Shown here: positions 8,631 through 18,047 of the stretch, one piece after another
How the letters are laid out: each line of letters opens with the position of its first letter
How positions within the stretch are numbered: the stretch's first letter is position 1
NCBI RefSeq assembly: GCF_000407605.1
Contig: NZ_ASWO01000005.1
Coordinates: 62,001 to 126,000 of the forward strand
Length of the DNA stretch: 64,000 bases
Direction of reading: 5' to 3'
From: Enterococcus sulfureus ATCC 49903
GTDB lineage: Bacteria > Bacillota > Bacilli > Lactobacillales > Enterococcaceae
Program-made: the position numbers and the translations under genes
The notes under the pieces: model-generated
Told to the model about the DNA's origin: nothing
Seen by the model: the letters and a program-made list of their open reading frames with translations, nothing else
Database searches by the model: none

Positions 8631-9469
8631 AAAAATTATCTGTGCTTAAATGGTCTAATCTTTATCTAGTACTCGTCTTTGTCGTTTTGTATGCGCCTAT
8701 TTTTTATTTGATTTATTATTCATTTAATGACGGGGGCACGATGAATGAGTTTACTGGATTTACTTGGGACAATTATCGTGCTGTCTTTGAAGACACGCGA
8801 TTATTGATTATTGTGCTGGATACGTTTATGTTGGCGTTCTTATCGTCACTTGTGGCTACAGTGATTGGTACGATCGGTGCTATGATGATCTACTATACGA
8901 AAAAGCGTAAGACACGCGCATTATTTTTAGGCTTGAACAATATTTTATTGGTCTCACCGGATGTCATCATTGGGGCAAGCTTTTTGATTTTCTTTACCTT
9001 AGTTGGTTCATGGATCAGAGGCTTTAGTTTGGGCTTTTTCAGTGTGTTACTTTCGCATATTGCATTTAGTATTCCGATCGTCGTGTTGATGGTCATGCCG
9101 AAATTGCAAGAGATGAATGATTCGATGATCGATGCGGCACGTGATTTAGGTGCCAACCAGTTCCAAGTGGTCAAAAATATCATCTTACCTTATCTATCAC
9201 CAGGAATCATCGCCGGGTATTTCATGGCGTTTACGTACTCATTGGATGATTTTGCAGTGACATTTTTCGTCACAGGAAATGGTTTTTCAACCTTATCCGT
9301 AGAGATCTATTCAAGAGCTCGACAAGGAATCAGTTTAGAAATCAATGCGTTAAGTACATTGGTCTTTTTATTCTCAATGGTCTTAGTGATCGGGTATTAC
9401 TTTATCAGTAAAGACAACCGACCAAAGCGTGCGAAAAAGACGAGAGTGGAGGCGACGATTTTACGATGA
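8627..9469 (+). CDS. potC: Spermidine/putrescine ABC transporter permease PotC
   Basis: The second permease subunit of the polyamine importer, 280 residues with about six membrane segments. Its EAA loop reads DAARDLGANQFQVVKNIILPYL near residue 168. ATGA overlaps link it to both potB upstream and potD downstream, so the subunits are probably made in fixed ratio. Order A-B-C-D is the canonical pot operon. Confidence 0.94.
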   Translation: MKKLSVLKWSNLYLVLVFVVLYAPIFYLIYYSFNDGGTMNEFTGFTWDNYRAVFEDTRLLIIVLDTFMLAFLSSLVATVIGTIGAMMIYYTKKRKTRALFLGLNNILLVSPDVIIGASFLIFFTLVGSWIRGFSLGFFSVLLSHIAFSIPIVVLMVMPKLQEMNDSMIDAARDLGANQFQVVKNIILPYLSPGIIAGYFMAFTYSLDDFAVTFFVTGNGFSTLSVEIYSRARQGISLEINALSTLVFLFSMVLVIGYYFISKDNRPKRAKKTRVEATILR

Positions 9470-10539
9470 GAAAATTAACTTCTTTAATTATCGGGATTGT
9501 CGCGGTGATTTTTGTATTGATTGCAGGTGCACATCAATTAGAACGATCAACTGGAATGTCTGGTGCGAAGGTTGTGAATATTTACAACTGGGGTGACTAC
9601 ATCGATCCTGCACTTTTAAAAAAATTCGAACAAGAATCTGGGTATAAAGTCAATTATGACACCTTTGATTCAAATGAAGCGATGTTTACAAAAATTCAAC
9701 AAGGCGGAACGGCCTATGATATCGCGATTCCTAGTGAATATATGATCCAAAAAATGATCAAGGCGAAACTATTGATGCCTTTAGACCATCAAAAGATCAC
9801 AGGATTAGAAAACATCGAACCCCGCTTTTTAGATCTTGATTTTGACACTAAGAATCAGTATTCGATCCCTTATTTTTGGGGCACGTTAGGAATTGTCTAT
9901 AACGACAAAATGGTCGATGGAAAAAAGATCACGTCATGGAATGATTTATGGCGTCCTGAACTAAAAGACAATATCATGTTGATCGATGGAGCGCGTGAAG
10001 TAATTGGGCTAGGATTGAATAGTTTAGGGTATTCATTAAATAGTAAAAGTATGACACAGCTTGATCAAGCCTATGATAAATTAAAAAAATTAACGCCAAA
10101 TATTAAAGCGATTGTTGCCGATGAAATCAAAATGTACATGGAAAATGAAGAAAGTGCAGTTGCGGTCACGTTCTCGGGAGAAGCAGCCGATATGATGGCT
10201 GAAAATGAACACTTGCACTACGTGATTCCAAATGATGGGACCAATCTTTGGTTTGACAATATCGTGATTCCAAAAACGGTGCAAAATAAAGAAGGGGCGT
10301 ATGCCTTTATCAATTTTATGTTACGCCCAGAAAATGCTGCACAAAATGCGGAATATATTGGTTATTCTACACCAAATGAAGCCGCATTGAAGTTATTGCC
10401 AAAAGAAATTACAGAAGATAAACAATTTTATCCTTCAGAAGATGCGTTGAAAAAAATGGAAGTGTATAAAGATCTAGGTCCGGAATATCTAGGGATTTAT
10501 AATGATCTATTTCTAGAATTGAAGATGTATCGGAATTAA
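9466..10539 (+). CDS. potD: Spermidine/putrescine-binding protein
   Basis: Extracellular substrate-binding protein that delivers polyamines to PotBC. The N terminus has a basic start and a hydrophobic segment (about residues 6-22) but no lipobox cysteine, so it is either membrane-anchored by this segment or cleaved by ordinary signal peptidase. The mature part opens with the family motif VNIYNWGDYIDP near residue 37, and acidic/aromatic ligand-site segments follow (DGAREVIG, FSGEAADMM, LWFDNIVIP). It has 357 residues, normal for PotD. The operon ends at the terminator 10553-10606. Confidence 0.95.
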   Translation: MRKLTSLIIGIVAVIFVLIAGAHQLERSTGMSGAKVVNIYNWGDYIDPALLKKFEQESGYKVNYDTFDSNEAMFTKIQQGGTAYDIAIPSEYMIQKMIKAKLLMPLDHQKITGLENIEPRFLDLDFDTKNQYSIPYFWGTLGIVYNDKMVDGKKITSWNDLWRPELKDNIMLIDGAREVIGLGLNSLGYSLNSKSMTQLDQAYDKLKKLTPNIKAIVADEIKMYMENEESAVAVTFSGEAADMMAENEHLHYVIPNDGTNLWFDNIVIPKTVQNKEGAYAFINFMLRPENAAQNAEYIGYSTPNEAALKLLPKEITEDKQFYPSEDALKKMEVYKDLGPEYLGIYNDLFLELKMYRN

Positions 10540-10552
10540 TCAATCGACAGAC

Positions 10553-10609
10553 AAAACAGGACACAAAAAAGGAAGCGCTAGGCTGCACCTTTTTGTGTCC
10601 TGTTTTTAG
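10553..10609. terminator. Bidirectional terminator potD / GNAT
   Basis: A perfect 17-bp stem (AAAACAGGACACAAAAA with its complement at 10590-10606) encloses a 20-nt loop between convergent genes, with T runs on both strands. Confidence 0.85.
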
Positions 10610-11085
10610 TTTGCGTGTAGCATTTTTTGATACCAACGATCCATTGCTTGGTGTTCTGTCTCAAGTAGTGGTCTCGCTAAAGCTTGAAAGCCAAACCGTT
10701 CATATAATCGACACGCAGCGTCTAGTGAATGATGCGTTTCTAAATAGCAGACGGCATACTGTTGACTCGCAAAATCTAGAGCTGTTTCCATAAGCTTTTG
10801 CGCAAGTCCTTGTTTTTGATAGGCAGAAGAGACATATAGTTTTTGTAACTCACAGGTTTGTGATACGCTTGCTAAAGGTGCAATACCGACTCCACCGATC
10901 ACTTCATCCTGATCTACAATTACCCAATAAGCAGCTTTTGGATGATTATAATACGAACTAAGTGTTGTCAATTCAGGATCAAAATAGGCTGTTCCAGGAA
11001 TAGCTAAATCAGCTGCTTCTAAACTGGTGCGAATCAATGTTGCAAGTTGTCGATCATCTTTTGGTTGTAAACAACGTAATTCCAT
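10606..11085 (-). CDS. GNAT family N-acetyltransferase
   Basis: A GNAT-fold acetyltransferase of unknown substrate. The acetyl-CoA-binding segment ELQKLYVSSAYQKQGLAQKL lies near residues 78-97, followed by a CRLYERFGF motif typical of small-molecule or antibiotic-like GNATs. I start at ATG 11085 (159 residues), which has an AAAGGAG site. A longer frame from 11118 would start inside the upstream MATE gene. It sits 13 bp after that MATE gene and is probably co-transcribed, so the pair could be a toxic-compound response, but that is inference. Confidence 0.87.
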   Translation of the reverse strand: MELRCLQPKDDRQLATLIRTSLEAADLAIPGTAYFDPELTTLSSYYNHPKAAYWVIVDQDEVIGGVGIAPLASVSQTCELQKLYVSSAYQKQGLAQKLMETALDFASQQYAVCYLETHHSLDAACRLYERFGFQALARPLLETEHQAMDRWYQKMLHAN

Positions 11086-11098
11086 AAACAGCGCTCCT

Positions 11099-12481
11099 TT
11101 AAATTGTTTGTGTGACATTTTTCATCCAGGCATTGGAACGAATTAGACGGTATCCTAAATAACTTTTGATCCATTCGACTGCTTGACAGATAAAATAGAC
11201 CCAAACAATTGCCAATTCAGTATGTGTACTTAAAACAAAAGCTAATGGAAAGGTGATCGTCCAAACAAAAACACTATCAAATAAGAAGGTGATAAAGGTT
11301 TGGCCACCTGAGCGTAAAATAAAGTAGCTTGCATGGTTAAATGCATAAAGGGGCATGCAGATTGCCGCGATACGAATAAATTGACTGGCTAAGGTCTTTA
11401 CTTCGGGTTCTGTCTGATAAATGGCTGGAAATAGTGGCGCAACAAGTAACATGAGACTTCCAATAATCAAGCAACTTACGACCGCAAAAAACAATAATTT
11501 TCGGGCCGCATCTCGAGCTTCTTGCATTTTATTAGAACCTAATAGTTGTCCGATAATGACCGCCACAGCGCTCCCTAACGCCATATAGACGATGTTAAAT
11601 AAATTAGAAACCGTAGAGGCGATGTTTAAAGACGCGATGACAGCTAATCCACGAACGGAGTAAGCTTGCAAAATCATCGTTTGTCCAATCGCCCATAAAA
11701 TCTCATTGGCCATCAAAGGGGATCCTTTAATCAAAATTTGTTTGGTCAAGGTCCAAGGGATCGAGAAGTTGCGATAGACTTGGATACAAAACGGATGCTC
11801 GGTGGCATGTGTATGGACCCAGATCACAATGATCGCACATTCTAAAATACGTGCAAGCAAAGTAGCGATCCCAGCACCTAATACCCCTAATTTAGGAAAG
11901 CCTAATAATCCAAAAATCAATAAAAAGTTTAAGGCGGTATTCAATACTACGGCTGTACTACTGGCAAACATCGGCACAATAGTTTTCCCCATATCACGTA
12001 AGGCACTAGCGTAACTTTGAGATAAGGCAAAGAAGGGAAGACTAAAAAGCATGATCCATAAAAATTCTCGCGCAGACTCATGAGCTACTGTAAGTTGTGT
12101 GCTTGTTTTATCCCCATGTAGATATAATGAAATGAGCATATCTTGTGCATAGAATAAGACAACGATCGCAATCAGACACATCAGTGCACTACCGATCAAT
12201 TTAAAGCGAAATGCATTTCGCATACCAACAAAATCTCGTTTTCCATAAAACTGAGTCCCAAAAATACTAGCAGCTGAAACAATTCCAAAAATACTTAAGT
12301 TGAATACAAAAATCAGTTGATTGACAATCGCAACACCAGACATTTGGGCTGTTCCGATTTGTCCCACCATTAAATTATCCAGTAGGCCAACAAAATTTGT
12401 AATCGCATTTTGGATCATAATCGGTACAGCGATCGTCAAGACGTGCAGATAGAAGGCACGATCTCCAATATATTTTTTCAT
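11099..12481 (-). CDS. MATE family multidrug/toxin efflux transporter
   Basis: A 460-residue, twelve-helix membrane antiporter of the MATE (MatE, NorM-like) family that exports drugs or metabolites using an ion gradient. The two MatE repeats begin with AVPIMIQNAITNFVGLLDN near residue 18 and KGSPLMANEILWAIGQT near residue 252. The specificity cannot be predicted. It is followed by a GNAT gene and preceded, 21 bp upstream, by the co-oriented ABC-F gene. Confidence 0.92.
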   Translation of the reverse strand: MKKYIGDRAFYLHVLTIAVPIMIQNAITNFVGLLDNLMVGQIGTAQMSGVAIVNQLIFVFNLSIFGIVSAASIFGTQFYGKRDFVGMRNAFRFKLIGSALMCLIAIVVLFYAQDMLISLYLHGDKTSTQLTVAHESAREFLWIMLFSLPFFALSQSYASALRDMGKTIVPMFASSTAVVLNTALNFLLIFGLLGFPKLGVLGAGIATLLARILECAIIVIWVHTHATEHPFCIQVYRNFSIPWTLTKQILIKGSPLMANEILWAIGQTMILQAYSVRGLAVIASLNIASTVSNLFNIVYMALGSAVAVIIGQLLGSNKMQEARDAARKLLFFAVVSCLIIGSLMLLVAPLFPAIYQTEPEVKTLASQFIRIAAICMPLYAFNHASYFILRSGGQTFITFLFDSVFVWTITFPLAFVLSTHTELAIVWVYFICQAVEWIKSYLGYRLIRSNAWMKNVTQTI

Positions 12482-12502
12482 TTAGTTCCTCATATCACGT
12501 GA

Positions 12503-14437
12503 TTACACGGTTTCTTCCTGTTCTAATTCTAGACTGATTCGTTCCCATTCTTCCATCAAGGATAGTTGTTGGGTTTCGATTTCTTCACTTGTTTGGGTTA
12601 ATTCTTGTAAAAAGACATGATTATTTAAATGTTCTGGTTGAACCATTTTATCCTGGCACATTTGATGTTCTGTTTCAAGCGTGGCCAATTGTGTTTCAAT
12701 TTCTTCGATTTTACGTTGAAATTGACGAATTTTCTTTTGTTTTTCTTTTGATTGTTGGAAATTTTGTTTTCCTTCAGATACAACCGTTTCAATCGACGGT
12801 TGTTCTAAGAGTGCTTGAAGTTCAGCTTCTTCTTGTTTCTTTTCTAAATAATAATCATAATCACCTAAGAAAACACGTGCTCCTTCTTCGGAGAGTTCGA
12901 CAACGGTCGAAGCAATTCGATTGATAAAGTAACGGTCATGAGAGACAAAGAAAATCGTGCCATCGTAATCAATCAACGCATTTTCTAAGACTTCTTTATT
13001 GTCGATATCTAAGTGGTTTGTCGGTTCATCGAGCATTAAGAAATTGTCATGATCCATAGCCAGTTTCGCAAGCGCTACTCGAGCTTTTTCTCCACCACTT
13101 AATAATCCGATCGGTTTTTCAACATCTTCACCTGAAAAAAGAAAACTACCTAATACGGTACGGATTTGACCTTCTGGTAAAGTAGGATGTGCATCCCATA
13201 ATTCTTGTAAAATCGTTTTTCTTGTCGATAGTTCAGCTTGACCTTGATCATAATAGCCGACAGAAACGTTTGCGCCAAAGGTTGCTTGACCTTTTAAAAA
13301 CGGTTGTCTGTGAATGATCGATTTTAGTAAAGTCGATTTTCCGATTCCGTTTGGTCCGACCAACGCTACGGCATCATGTTTACGAATATCGAGATTGATG
13401 GGCTCGGATAAAATCGTATCCTCATATCCAATTGCAGCATCGGTAACTTGTAAAACGATATTGCCAGATGGTTTTTCAACTTCAAATAAGAAATGAGCAG
13501 ATTTTTCATCACCTTGTGGACGGTCTAGACGTTCCATTTTTTCTAGTTGCTTCCGGCGGCTTTGCGCTCGTTTGGTGGTTGAAGCGCGTACAAGGTTACG
13601 TGCAACGAAGTCTTCTAATTTGGCGATTTCATCTTGTTGCTTTTCAAAAGCCTTCATTTCACTCGCCAGTTGTGTCGCTTTCTCATCCAGATAGCGACTA
13701 TAATTTCCTTTGTAATGACGCATTTTATGACGGCTTAATTCGTAGACTTCTGTCACGACTTTATCTAAAAAATACCGGTCATGAGAGACGATCAATAAGG
13801 CGCCACTATAGCCTTGTAAATACGTTTCTAACCAAGAAAGGGTCGCAATATCCAAATGGTTCGTCGGCTCATCTAGAATCAAAATATCTGGTTTTTGTAG
13901 CAACATTTTAGCCAAAGCAAGTCGTGTTTTTTGACCGCCAGAAAGCGTGGAGATCGCTTGATCGTAAAATGATGCATCAAATTGAAATCCATGTAAAACC
14001 GAACGGATTTCATTTTCATAACCATAGCCATTTTGTTCACTAAATTCATGCTGAATGCGATCGTATTCAGCTAACAATTGGGTATATGCTGGTGTAGTCG
14101 GGTCGATTTCACCCATTTTAAGTTCCATTTCGCGCATTTTTGCTTCTAATTTGCGAATCGGCAAAAAGGCATCCAACATTTCATCATAGACAGTTTTTTC
14201 TGAAATCAATCCAGTATCTTGGGCTAAATAGCTTAATGTAGCTTGTTTGTTTTTAATCACAGCGCCTTCATCCGGTTGTTCCACTCCAGCGATTATTTTT
14301 AATAAAGTGGATTTTCCAGCACCATTACGTCCCACTAGACCAATGCGTGCGTGACTGCTAATTTCCATTTGGATATGTTGAAATAAAATATCTGCACCAA
14401 AAAGTCGTGCGACTTGATTCACTTGTAATAAAATCAT
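12503..14437 (-). CDS. ABC-F family ATPase (YdiF-like)
   Basis: A soluble ribosome-associated ABC-F ATPase of 644 residues with two nucleotide-binding domains: Walker A GRNGAGKST near residue 36 and GPNGIGKST near residue 347, each with LSGGQKTR or LSGGEKAR signatures and LDEPTNHLD. The linker between domains is long and charged, and a C-terminal coiled coil covers about residues 550-635. It has no membrane domain, so it is not a transporter. The gene diverges from rex, an arrangement also found in Bacillus (ydiF beside ydiH/rex). It is probably a translation factor rather than an antibiotic-resistance protein. Confidence 0.93.
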   Translation of the reverse strand: MILLQVNQVARLFGADILFQHIQMEISSHARIGLVGRNGAGKSTLLKIIAGVEQPDEGAVIKNKQATLSYLAQDTGLISEKTVYDEMLDAFLPIRKLEAKMREMELKMGEIDPTTPAYTQLLAEYDRIQHEFSEQNGYGYENEIRSVLHGFQFDASFYDQAISTLSGGQKTRLALAKMLLQKPDILILDEPTNHLDIATLSWLETYLQGYSGALLIVSHDRYFLDKVVTEVYELSRHKMRHYKGNYSRYLDEKATQLASEMKAFEKQQDEIAKLEDFVARNLVRASTTKRAQSRRKQLEKMERLDRPQGDEKSAHFLFEVEKPSGNIVLQVTDAAIGYEDTILSEPINLDIRKHDAVALVGPNGIGKSTLLKSIIHRQPFLKGQATFGANVSVGYYDQGQAELSTRKTILQELWDAHPTLPEGQIRTVLGSFLFSGEDVEKPIGLLSGGEKARVALAKLAMDHDNFLMLDEPTNHLDIDNKEVLENALIDYDGTIFFVSHDRYFINRIASTVVELSEEGARVFLGDYDYYLEKKQEEAELQALLEQPSIETVVSEGKQNFQQSKEKQKKIRQFQRKIEEIETQLATLETEHQMCQDKMVQPEHLNNHVFLQELTQTSEEIETQQLSLMEEWERISLELEQEETV

Positions 14438-14592
14438 TAAGGGCCTCTTTCTTTGCTTTATCTAATAGCAATTGATCTAAAATCCGTATAAAACTAGGAT
14501 TTGTGCATGCTTAGTCTATCATATTTTAAAGAAACTAGCGATATGAGAAGAAAAGACTTTTGTGAAAAATTGCTAAATTCTGAGCAATCAAA

Positions 14593-14621
14593 TTGCCTTT
14601 TATACGTGAATTTTGTATTAT
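14593..14621 (+). promoter_or_regulatory. Predicted rex promoter
   Basis: TTGCCT and TATTAT are separated by 17 bp and lie about 45 bp upstream of the rex TTG start, giving a good sigma-A match. Confidence 0.6.
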
Positions 14622-14633
14622 AACACTTGTACT

Positions 14634-14650
14634 AGTGAATTGTTCACAAT
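14634..14650 (+). promoter_or_regulatory. Possible Rex autoregulatory operator
   Basis: GTGAA-TTG-TTCAC is an inverted repeat just downstream of the predicted rex promoter and ending at the ribosome site. The right half TTCACAA matches the Rex half-site exactly, but the spacer is 3 bp rather than the usual 4 and the left half lacks the outer bases. Autoregulation is therefore only suggested. Confidence 0.4.
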
Positions 14651-14664
14651 GGAGGGTTTTAATT

Positions 14665-15321
14665 TTGAAAGACAATCAAATTCCAAAAGCAACAGCTAAG
14701 CGGTTGCCTTTGTATTATCGTTATCTAAGAATTTTAAATGACGCTGGGAAAAAGAAAGTATCATCAACAGAGCTAAGTGAGGCAGTACAAGTCGATAGTG
14801 CAACGATTCGACGTGATTTTTCTTACTTTGGGGAGTTAGGAAAACGCGGATATGGCTATGACGTAAACGACTTGATGCAATTTTTTGCACGTACGTTAAA
14901 TGATGATCATATGACTAATGTTGCCTTGATTGGAGTCGGAAATCTAGGTAGTGCGCTCTTAAAATATAAATTCCACCAAAGCAATAGCATTCGCGTGAGT
15001 GCTGCATTTGATGTGAATCCGGATATCGTGGGACGTATCGTGGATGGAATCCCGGTCTATCCTATGACGGATATGAAAGAGCAGATTGCGATCCAACAAA
15101 TCGATATCGCAATCTTAACTGTTCCAGCGCAACGTTCACAAGACGTAGTCAATGAATTAGTTGAGGCAGGAATCAAAGGGATCTTAAACTTTACACCTGC
15201 TCGAATTACGGCATCTAGTGATATTTTGGTGCAAAATGTTGATTTAACCAATGAGTTACAAACATTGATTTACTTCCTTCATTCTGGTGATACCACTACA
15301 TTTACAGACGAAATCGTATAA
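14665..15321 (+). CDS. rex: Redox-sensing transcriptional repressor Rex
   Basis: Rex senses the NADH/NAD+ ratio and represses fermentation and anaerobic genes. The N-terminal winged helix (about residues 10-80) has the family block [23 protein letters not shown], and the Rossmann domain contains [10 protein letters not shown] near residue 91. I choose the TTG at 14665 (218 residues), which has a GGAGGG site 8 nt upstream and gives the standard N terminus. The longer frame from 14593 would overlap the promoter. It is divergent from the ABC-F gene and ends at a terminator. Confidence 0.96.
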   Translation: MKDNQIPKATAKRLPLYYRYLRILNDAGKKKVSSTELSEAVQVDSATIRRDFSYFGELGKRGYGYDVNDLMQFFARTLNDDHMTNVALIGVGNLGSALLKYKFHQSNSIRVSAAFDVNPDIVGRIVDGIPVYPMTDMKEQIAIQQIDIAILTVPAQRSQDVVNELVEAGIKGILNFTPARITASSDILVQNVDLTNELQTLIYFLHSGDTTTFTDEIV

Positions 15322-15327
15322 AAAAGT

Positions 15328-15367
15328 AACACCGTATCGTTCAATTTAGAGCGATACGGTGTTTTTA
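15328..15367 (+). terminator. Terminator after rex
   Basis: A 12-bp stem (AACACCGTATCG with CGATACGGTGTT) and T run lie 6 bp after the rex stop. Confidence 0.9.
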
Positions 15368-15379
15368 TTTTCTTAAAAA

Positions 15380-15408
15380 ATGACAAAAAACAAGAGACGA
15401 ACTAGTTT
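15380..15408 (+). promoter_or_regulatory. Possible promoter and AdcR-like palindrome before the permease
   Basis: ATGACA and TAGTTT are 17 bp apart. The perfect palindrome AACTAGTT (15400-15407) overlaps the -10 region and resembles the core of zinc-responsive AdcR operators (TTAACNNGTTAA), although the outer bases differ. The downstream genes encode histidine-rich membrane proteins, which fits a metal-controlled promoter. Confidence 0.35.
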
Positions 15409-15467
15409 TTTTCACAATTTAGGTGTATCGTGTGAACAGGTTCAAAGTAAAAGTAAAGGAGAATCCT

Positions 15468-16394
15468 ATGTTTCAGTCATTACCAACGTCTGTCTTACAA
15501 ATGGGCATGATCTTTTTATCGATTGTCATTGAAGCATTACCATTTGTTTTATTAGGCTGTTTGATTTCAGGGTTTTTGCATGTCTTTTTAAGTGCAGAAC
15601 GTGTGAATAAGCTCTTGCCAAAAAATAAATTTTTAGCCATTATTGTGGGTTCAGTATTGGGCGTATTTTTCCCATCTTGTGAGTGCGGGATCGTGCCGAT
15701 CGTGCATCAGTTTTTAAAAAAAGAAGTGCCGACTTATACTGCATTTCCTTTTATGCTGACCGCTCCGATCATCAATCCAATCGTCTTGTTTTCAACCTTT
15801 ATTGCTTTTAGCAATTCCTGGAAATTTGTTTTCCTGCGCGTTTTGGGAAGTCTGCTCGTCGCGCTACTGGTTGGAATTTGGTTGGCATATATTTATACCA
15901 AAAATCCTTTGAAAGAAAGCTACCAAGCTGGGTCAACTCATGAACATGAGCACGATCATCAACACGATCATCAACATGTTGCTTGTACACCACCAAGTAA
16001 AATCGAAAAAACAAGTCATATGTTCCAACATAGTATCGATGAGTTTTTTGATACTGGGCGGTACTTAATTATTGGAGCCTTGATTGCTTCAGGGTTACAA
16101 GTGTACTTGCCGACAAGTATTATTTTAACATTAGGGTCAACGAAATTACTCGCTATCTTAGTCATGCTCGCGCTTGCGGTGATTATGTCGTTATGTTCAG
16201 AAGCTGATGCATTTATTGGAAGTAGTTTGCTTAGTTTGTTTGGTGTCGCGCCTGTTGTCGCATTTTTAGTATTCGGTCCAATGGTCGATATCAAAAACTT
16301 ACTCATGATGAAACGGTATTTTGGAACGAAATTTATTGTTCAATTGGTGGCCTTGATTGCAGTAATTGTCACAATTTTTGCTTGGGTGGTGTAA
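15468..16394 (+). CDS. Permease of the COG0701/YraQ-YcgR family
   Basis: A 308-residue polytopic membrane protein with roughly eight helices in two groups. They are separated by a cytoplasmic histidine-rich loop (HEHEHDHQHDHQH near residues 165-177). The conserved motif FFPSCECGIVP lies near residue 70, with its cysteines and glutamate in a helix, and SLCSEADAFIG near residue 245 repeats the pattern. Members are putative metal or small-molecule permeases. It is followed after 3 bp by a TIGR03943 protein, as with YcgR/YcgQ of Bacillus. I start at ATG 15468 because it has an AAAGGAG site. The substrate is unknown; a metal is inferred. Confidence 0.85.
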   Translation: MFQSLPTSVLQMGMIFLSIVIEALPFVLLGCLISGFLHVFLSAERVNKLLPKNKFLAIIVGSVLGVFFPSCECGIVPIVHQFLKKEVPTYTAFPFMLTAPIINPIVLFSTFIAFSNSWKFVFLRVLGSLLVALLVGIWLAYIYTKNPLKESYQAGSTHEHEHDHQHDHQHVACTPPSKIEKTSHMFQHSIDEFFDTGRYLIIGALIASGLQVYLPTSIILTLGSTKLLAILVMLALAVIMSLCSEADAFIGSSLLSLFGVAPVVAFLVFGPMVDIKNLLMMKRYFGTKFIVQLVALIAVIVTIFAWVV

Positions 16395-16397
16395 AAG

Positions 16398-17234
16398 ATG
16401 ATTCGTAGTTTAATTTTAATTGGCTATAGTCAAATGATGATGTATTTACAGCTGACCGGTAAGTTGGATCAGTTTATCAATATTCATTATCAATATTTAG
16501 CGGTGATTTCGATGGTCTTATCGTTATTGTTAGGATTGATTCAACTGTATTTTTGGGTGAGAGAAGATCCTAAACAAAACAAGTCGCATGCTCACCACCA
16601 CGAAGATCACGATCATACGATGAGTAGATCGCAAAAACTAGTGGCGTATGTGTTATTAGTACTGCCTATGATTGTGGGCTTGTTATTTCCAACGGTAAGT
16701 TTAGATGCTACGATCGTTCAGGCAAAAGGGTTCCAATTTCCTGTGAGTAAAGAATCTGTGGGTGATCCTGAGATGAATACACAATATCTTCAACCCAATA
16801 CGAGTATTTATTACAATAAAGAAGATTATCAAAAACAAATGGATGGATTACGTAAAAAGTACATCAAGGATGGAAAACTAACCGTTACAGAGGAGAATTA
16901 TCTGGAAGTCATGGAACTGATTTATAATTATCCAAGTGAATTTATCAATCGTCCGATTCATTACGAAGGATTTTTATTTAAAGCACCAAAAAATCAAGGT
17001 GATTTTTTGTTTCGTTTTGGAATCATTCATTGTGTGGCAGATTCTGGTGTATTCGGCCTACGCGTGTTTTTGCCAGATGGGACGACGGCTACAGATAATG
17101 AATGGTTCTCAGTAGATGGTGTAATTGAATCGGATTATTACGAGCCGTTCCAACGCGATTTGCCTACCGTCAAAGTTGAAAAAATCAAAAAAATCGATGC
17201 ACCTAAAAACGAATATGTCTATCGGACTTTTTGA
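16398..17234 (+). CDS. TIGR03943 family membrane protein (YcgQ-like permease partner)
   Basis: This 278-residue protein has two N-terminal helices, a histidine-rich cytoplasmic stretch (HAHHHEDHDH near residues 66-75), further hydrophobic helices to about residue 105, and a large extracytoplasmic domain. The C-terminal domain contains the RPIHYEGFLFK and FRFGIIHCVADSG motifs of the DUF1980/TIGR03943 family. It is encoded 3 bp after the permease and almost certainly works with it. Its role is unproven; metal handling is suggested by the histidine clusters in both proteins. Confidence 0.85.
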   Translation: MIRSLILIGYSQMMMYLQLTGKLDQFINIHYQYLAVISMVLSLLLGLIQLYFWVREDPKQNKSHAHHHEDHDHTMSRSQKLVAYVLLVLPMIVGLLFPTVSLDATIVQAKGFQFPVSKESVGDPEMNTQYLQPNTSIYYNKEDYQKQMDGLRKKYIKDGKLTVTEENYLEVMELIYNYPSEFINRPIHYEGFLFKAPKNQGDFLFRFGIIHCVADSGVFGLRVFLPDGTTATDNEWFSVDGVIESDYYEPFQRDLPTVKVEKIKKIDAPKNEYVYRTF

Positions 17235-17254
17235 TTTTGAATAGAAGGATTTAA

Positions 17255-17283
17255 TTGTAGTTTCTCGTTATTTTTAGTACAAT
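17255..17283 (+). promoter_or_regulatory. Predicted promoter of the ireB operon
   Basis: TTGTAG and TACAAT, 17 bp apart, lie about 44 bp before the ireB start. Confidence 0.65.
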
Positions 17284-17326
17284 AGAAAAGAAGAACAGTA
17301 TTCTTTTACGAAAGAGGTGTCGTACT

Positions 17327-17593
17327 ATGGGATTTACAGATAAGACAGTTCGGTTTGATTTTGAAGACAATCGTAAACGCGAAGTAAGCGAAACATTGGC
17401 GATTGTGTACACTGCACTAGAAGAAAAAGGATATAACCCGATCAACCAAATCGTTGGGTATTTACTTTCAGGTGATCCGGCTTACATTCCGCGTTATCAA
17501 GATGCACGAAATTTAATTCGCCGTTATGAACGAGATGAAATCTTAGAAGTATTGATTCGTGAATATCTGGGAAATCATGGGGTTAATTTATAA
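17327..17593 (+). CDS. ireB: IreB family regulatory phosphoprotein (UPF0297)
   Basis: This small 88-residue cytosolic protein matches IreB, which in Enterococcus faecalis is phosphorylated by the Ser/Thr kinase IreK and negatively regulates cephalosporin resistance. The N terminus [12 protein letters not shown] and the [17 protein letters not shown] segment are family hallmarks, and threonines near the N terminus are the known phosphorylation region. Its TAA shares a base with the ATG of ruvX. The ireB-ruvX-DUF1292 order is widely conserved in Firmicutes. Confidence 0.95.
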   Translation: MGFTDKTVRFDFEDNRKREVSETLAIVYTALEEKGYNPINQIVGYLLSGDPAYIPRYQDARNLIRRYERDEILEVLIREYLGNHGVNL

Positions 17594-18024
17594 TGCGCAT
17601 TATGGGGTTAGATGTAGGGTCAAGAACAGTAGGTATTGCTGTAAGTGATCCGATGGGATGGACAGCACAAGGTATTGAGATTATTCGAATCAATGAGGAT
17701 GAAGGCCAATTTGGGTTTGATCGTGTAAAAGACTTGATCTCAGAATATGAAATTTCACGCTTTGTTGTAGGTCTTCCTAAAAATATGAATAATTCGATTG
17801 GACCACGTGCTGAAGCATCAATGGCATATGGAAAACAATTAGAAGAATTATTCCAACTACCTGTGGAGTATCAAGATGAACGTTTAACAACAGTTCAAGC
17901 AGAACGTATGCTTGTCGAACAAGCCAATACATCACGTGCAAAGCGTAAAAAAGTGATTGATAAAGTTGCTGCTGTGATGATCTTGCAAAATTATCTTGAT
18001 GGCCCAGGAAAAAAATTATTTTAA
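17593..18024 (+). CDS. ruvX: Putative pre-16S rRNA nuclease / Holliday junction resolvase-like YqgF
   Basis: A 143-residue RNase H-fold protein. The motifs are [16 protein letters not shown] (catalytic Asp) at residues 4-19, [11 protein letters not shown] near residue 58, and DERLTT near residue 96 with a late Asp in VIDKVAA. The family is linked to 16S rRNA 5' end processing and was earlier called a Holliday junction resolvase. It is translated in tight coupling with ireB and followed 23 bp later by the DUF1292 gene. Confidence 0.94.
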   Translation: MRIMGLDVGSRTVGIAVSDPMGWTAQGIEIIRINEDEGQFGFDRVKDLISEYEISRFVVGLPKNMNNSIGPRAEASMAYGKQLEELFQLPVEYQDERLTTVQAERMLVEQANTSRAKRKKVIDKVAAVMILQNYLDGPGKKLF

Positions 18025-18047
18025 ACCAATGAAAAGAGGAAAAAAGA

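Noticed and set aside
9466-10539. PotD as a lipoprotein
   Set aside because: The N-terminal hydrophobic segment is not followed by a lipobox cysteine.
13468-13911. Plus-strand open frame inside the ABC-F gene
   Set aside because: It is antisense to conserved ABC-F codons and has no initiation signal.
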